A stretch of DNA of 33,965 nucleotides, from the NCBI GenBank assembly GCA_964017145.1, contig CAXHKQ010000027.1, forward strand, positions 1-33,965, read 5' to 3'. This document shows, in pieces, positions 31,267 to 33,965 of the stretch (its first letter is position 1; each line of letters begins with the position of its first letter). Made by a program: the position numbers and the translations under genes. The DNA is from Agrocybe praecox. Lineage: Eukaryota; Basidiomycota; Agaricomycetes; Agaricales; Agrocybaceae. The notes below the pieces were generated by a model. That model worked only from the letters and a program-made list of their open reading frames with translations. It had not been told where the DNA came from and made no database searches.

Positions 31267-33965
31267 TATACCTGTTGCTGAACAACCGCAGCAATGGATG
31301 GGTATGCTTATATGGATCCCGCAAGCAAATCACGAGGCTTAGATCTCAGATTCGGCAACTAATTCGGTGTGTTAAGATTAGATAAGCCACTCGGAAGACG
31401 ATTTAGAAGACCCAATAGGCAACAACACATGGATATTGCTGGCGATACTAGTCTCGAGGAAAAATGGACCATAAACTACTCTTGTGTAGTCTATTTCTGC
31501 GACATAGATGAGGGTAGTTGATATACTTAGTGTCCAGAACAATGAATATACTATACTTTGAATACGCTCAGGTTGAGGGACTGGATTGTGCGAAATTGAC
31601 GGAAACTACGCAGGTCCAACACAAATAGCTTGACAGATGATTCGATGCATGTGCATTACTCTGGGCCACATGTGAAATTATCAATGATTTTAAAAATGTT
31701 GGGCCAGTCCAGTCTGTCTAGCTCGGAGTGTTATGCTGGCAGCGTCATGCAAGTCTAATTCAATCTACCTGACTGATCAGCGCAAGCTCAGGAAAGAAGC
31801 GAACGTGGGGTAAAAGATTACCTGGATGTGACTCATGCCAAAGATAGGTCGATCAGAATATTCCAAATCGCTTCATTTTAACTCTCATGGAAGTATGGAA
31901 GTATCACAAAAAACTGCAAGTGAGACTTTACTTGCTTCAAACGTCAAAAAATCAATACGTTATTATTTTTCGGGGAAAAGATTAGAGTTCGCGACCAGTA
32001 CGTTAGGTAGTGATTACTCATGTGTCATCCCTGATGCCTCATTGTTTGGTCTCTGTTGTGGGTTTGTTTGCGCTTCCTAACATCAAGCAGAACTCAATCG
32101 GACTGTGAAAGGAGAATCACCATCTAACGACTGGGAGGCACGGAGACGTTTTAGTAGAGGTGACTTTTTGTGACGCCAACTTAGAAAAAAAACGCGTTTT
32201 TTGCCTCGCGCGGTTTGCCTCAAGTGGCCACAACGCTTCAGAAGGCTTGGAAAACTCATAATATTGCTAGTGTAAGGTATGCACCTTGCCTGCGCCCGAA
32301 ACCGACACAAACACGCCATCTCGACGCGCAGCAACATTTCGGACCGAAGCCATTCCCCCTTTTTTTGTAGCTTAACTCCCTTTCTGCCAGCGAGGCACCC
32401 TTAAGGGTTCTCCACCGCTTGTTTAATTAGTCTTAGAAAACTTCTTTTCGCCTAGATAAACCCTCCTATTTTGATTTGATTCCAAATCTTGCCCCCTGAG
32501 TATCGTTACAAGTAGAATTACATATATATACGTTGTCCTATTTGTCTTGTACTCCCCAGCAAAATTATAGTAGTATTTGTCTCACCCTCGTTATCGATCC
32601 ACGCAACGTACGCTATGATCTGACCGCCATACAAGCCACTCACTCCTCGTCTCTGATAACCCTTTCCGTTCCCTACCCACAACATCATCGCCAAGAGGTT
32701 TAGGACCCCCGGGACGATTCCGCCTCGTCTCACCTCTTCACCCGAACTCACAATGGTTCGCATCGTTTCACTAGTGTATGCTAATATAAGTACATATTCA
32801 ATAAATATATATGTTTGGAAACAATTTTGAAAGGAAAGCAAGCAGATATCACTTTTTTCTTCACCTAAGTCTGCATTGTGCTTCACCCATGTCCCCGGGC
32901 AGTGAACATATCCAAATACTTAAGAATAGTCTTAGAGACCATTCGGTGCATCAAATCAAGATGAAAAAGAAACTAGAAGAGGACGAAATTGATAAACATG
33001 TCATTTTTGGATGGAATATAAGGCCTTAACGAGTCACCGAGGGAGAGAAGACCTCATTAACAGATTAGAACAACTTAAGTTTCAACCACTTATAATTAAA
33101 ACGTCGCAACTCACAAGAAGCCAGTTCCTGAGCAGGCTGCCCCTCCTCTCTCAATTTCTTACCACCCACTCGGGTTGCACTGCCACCAAACGAGCAATTG
33201 CTGATGCCCTCCATCTCGGATCCTAGCCTTCAATTTAAAGGGAAGGCACCTAGGCGAGTTCTCTTGTAGTGACATGATTCTAGATGTTGAACGTTGATGC
33301 CTTGAGGGTCTAAAAGACAATACACGTTGGTTGAACGATATGAGAATATGGCGGTCAAAGTGGGTAAAAATTAAAAGCGACCAAAACTTGGACTTTGCGA
33401 CCCAAATTAGGCCCTTGTTCGTATGCTCAGTTTGGATCAAAAAATATAGTCACTTTTTAAGTTTCTGTCTCAAACTTCAACGAAATGAGCCACATTTTTT
33501 TTAGGTGTGCCTACAACTTTACTTAGGTTGCGGGGAATCTCATTTATATGTCAGTACAAATATATATATGAGCCAAAATATTATATGATGCGACACTAAG
33601 TACATGGATAATGTGCGACAGAAACTTGAGGTGCGACCCAAATTTTAAATGAGCCAGAAACTTTTTAGCGGCGCTATGTTCGTGTGCTGGAAAGCGACAC
33701 AAAAATAGAGACTCCCTTGCGTGAGTTATATTTAGATCATTGGACTCCGAGATCTCCGAACACCGTCGTCCAAACGCCGTCTCCACGTGTAACGGTGAGT
33801 TCGATGTATTACAGTGCGATGTATGCACTCGATGGAAGTTGTACAATTATTAAGTAAAATTCCTTATATTTAGGAAATTTCTTTCGTCAATTTCTTTCCT
33901 CTCGCTCCCTTCCAGGCTCGCCTTACTCTAGAATACTAATCATACGAAATACATACTAAATAAAA
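31267..33965. other. Gene-poor right end
   Basis: The part next to 31267 should hold the promoter of the 612-residue gene. I find no phase-consistent exons. Open frames at 31835-32080 (plus) and 32518-32886 (minus) have no recognisable motif, although the second looks coding-like in places (GNGKGYQRRGVSGLYGGQ). Near the right end gcgacccaaatt occurs at 33397 and 33633 inside partly similar flanks, a possible relic of a small repeat. Confidence 0.35.

Noticed and set aside
32518..32886. A 122-codon minus-strand open frame with glycine-rich, coding-like stretches
   Set aside because: No domain recognised and no phase-consistent exons around it; left as unsupported.

Overview
The window reads as genomic DNA of a mushroom-forming basidiomycete (Agaricomycetes). 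The evidence is compact genes split by many 45-80 bp GT-AG introns, a KDZ-type transposase with a CxC2 zinc domain, a stand-alone RNase H1 N-terminal domain gene, and NACHT-type NLR genes with a C-terminal region of a kind I know only from this class of fungi. No rRNA, tRNA or CRISPR array was seen. All family names come from recognition by eye. No search was run.

Layout. Positions 1-2014 hold the 3' part of a five-exon gene of an unnamed Agaricomycete family with a Q/N/S/T-rich tail. Positions 2015-4112 hold no recognisable gene. A clean four-exon gene for a 177-residue RNase H1-N protein follows (4113-4813), then a 232-residue unknown on the minus strand (4907-5668). Positions 6427-11734 carry two head-to-tail plus-strand genes: a 347-residue nuclear-looking protein and a CxC2-KDZ transposase. 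Both lie among copies of a short AGCTTryAAG-like motif and may form one DNA transposon.

Positions 12077-23947 hold a minus-strand NLR cluster. NLR-A (12077-16741) is broken by two non-autonomous foldback elements and two in-frame stops. NLR-C (20164-20832) is a C-terminal piece. NLR-B (21034-23947) is complete: 908 residues, four exons, all phases consistent. Between and after them lie pyrimidine-rich, gene-poor stretches (16.8-19.4 kb and 24-27.4 kb) with one duplicated 230 bp segment.

A 14-exon minus-strand gene (28568-31266) follows. I can splice it in phase throughout into a 612-residue protein of another lineage-expanded family ending in a double-stranded RNA binding motif. Positions 31267-33965 show no supported gene.

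Working together. NLR-A, NLR-B and the 612-residue protein share an N-terminal xGGTFT motif (RNV-x-V-x-GGTFT in two of them). NLR plus a nearby protein with the same short N-terminal motif resembles the fungal pattern in which an NLR signals to a neighbour through a matching amyloid-forming motif. Here the partner would carry a dsRNA-binding tail. This is the best candidate for an undescribed system, and it is inference. The two foldback insertions, whose terminal repeats are built from tandem ~21 bp units, are the clearest structural novelty. Removing each insertion with one copy of its target duplication restores the NLR-A reading frame.
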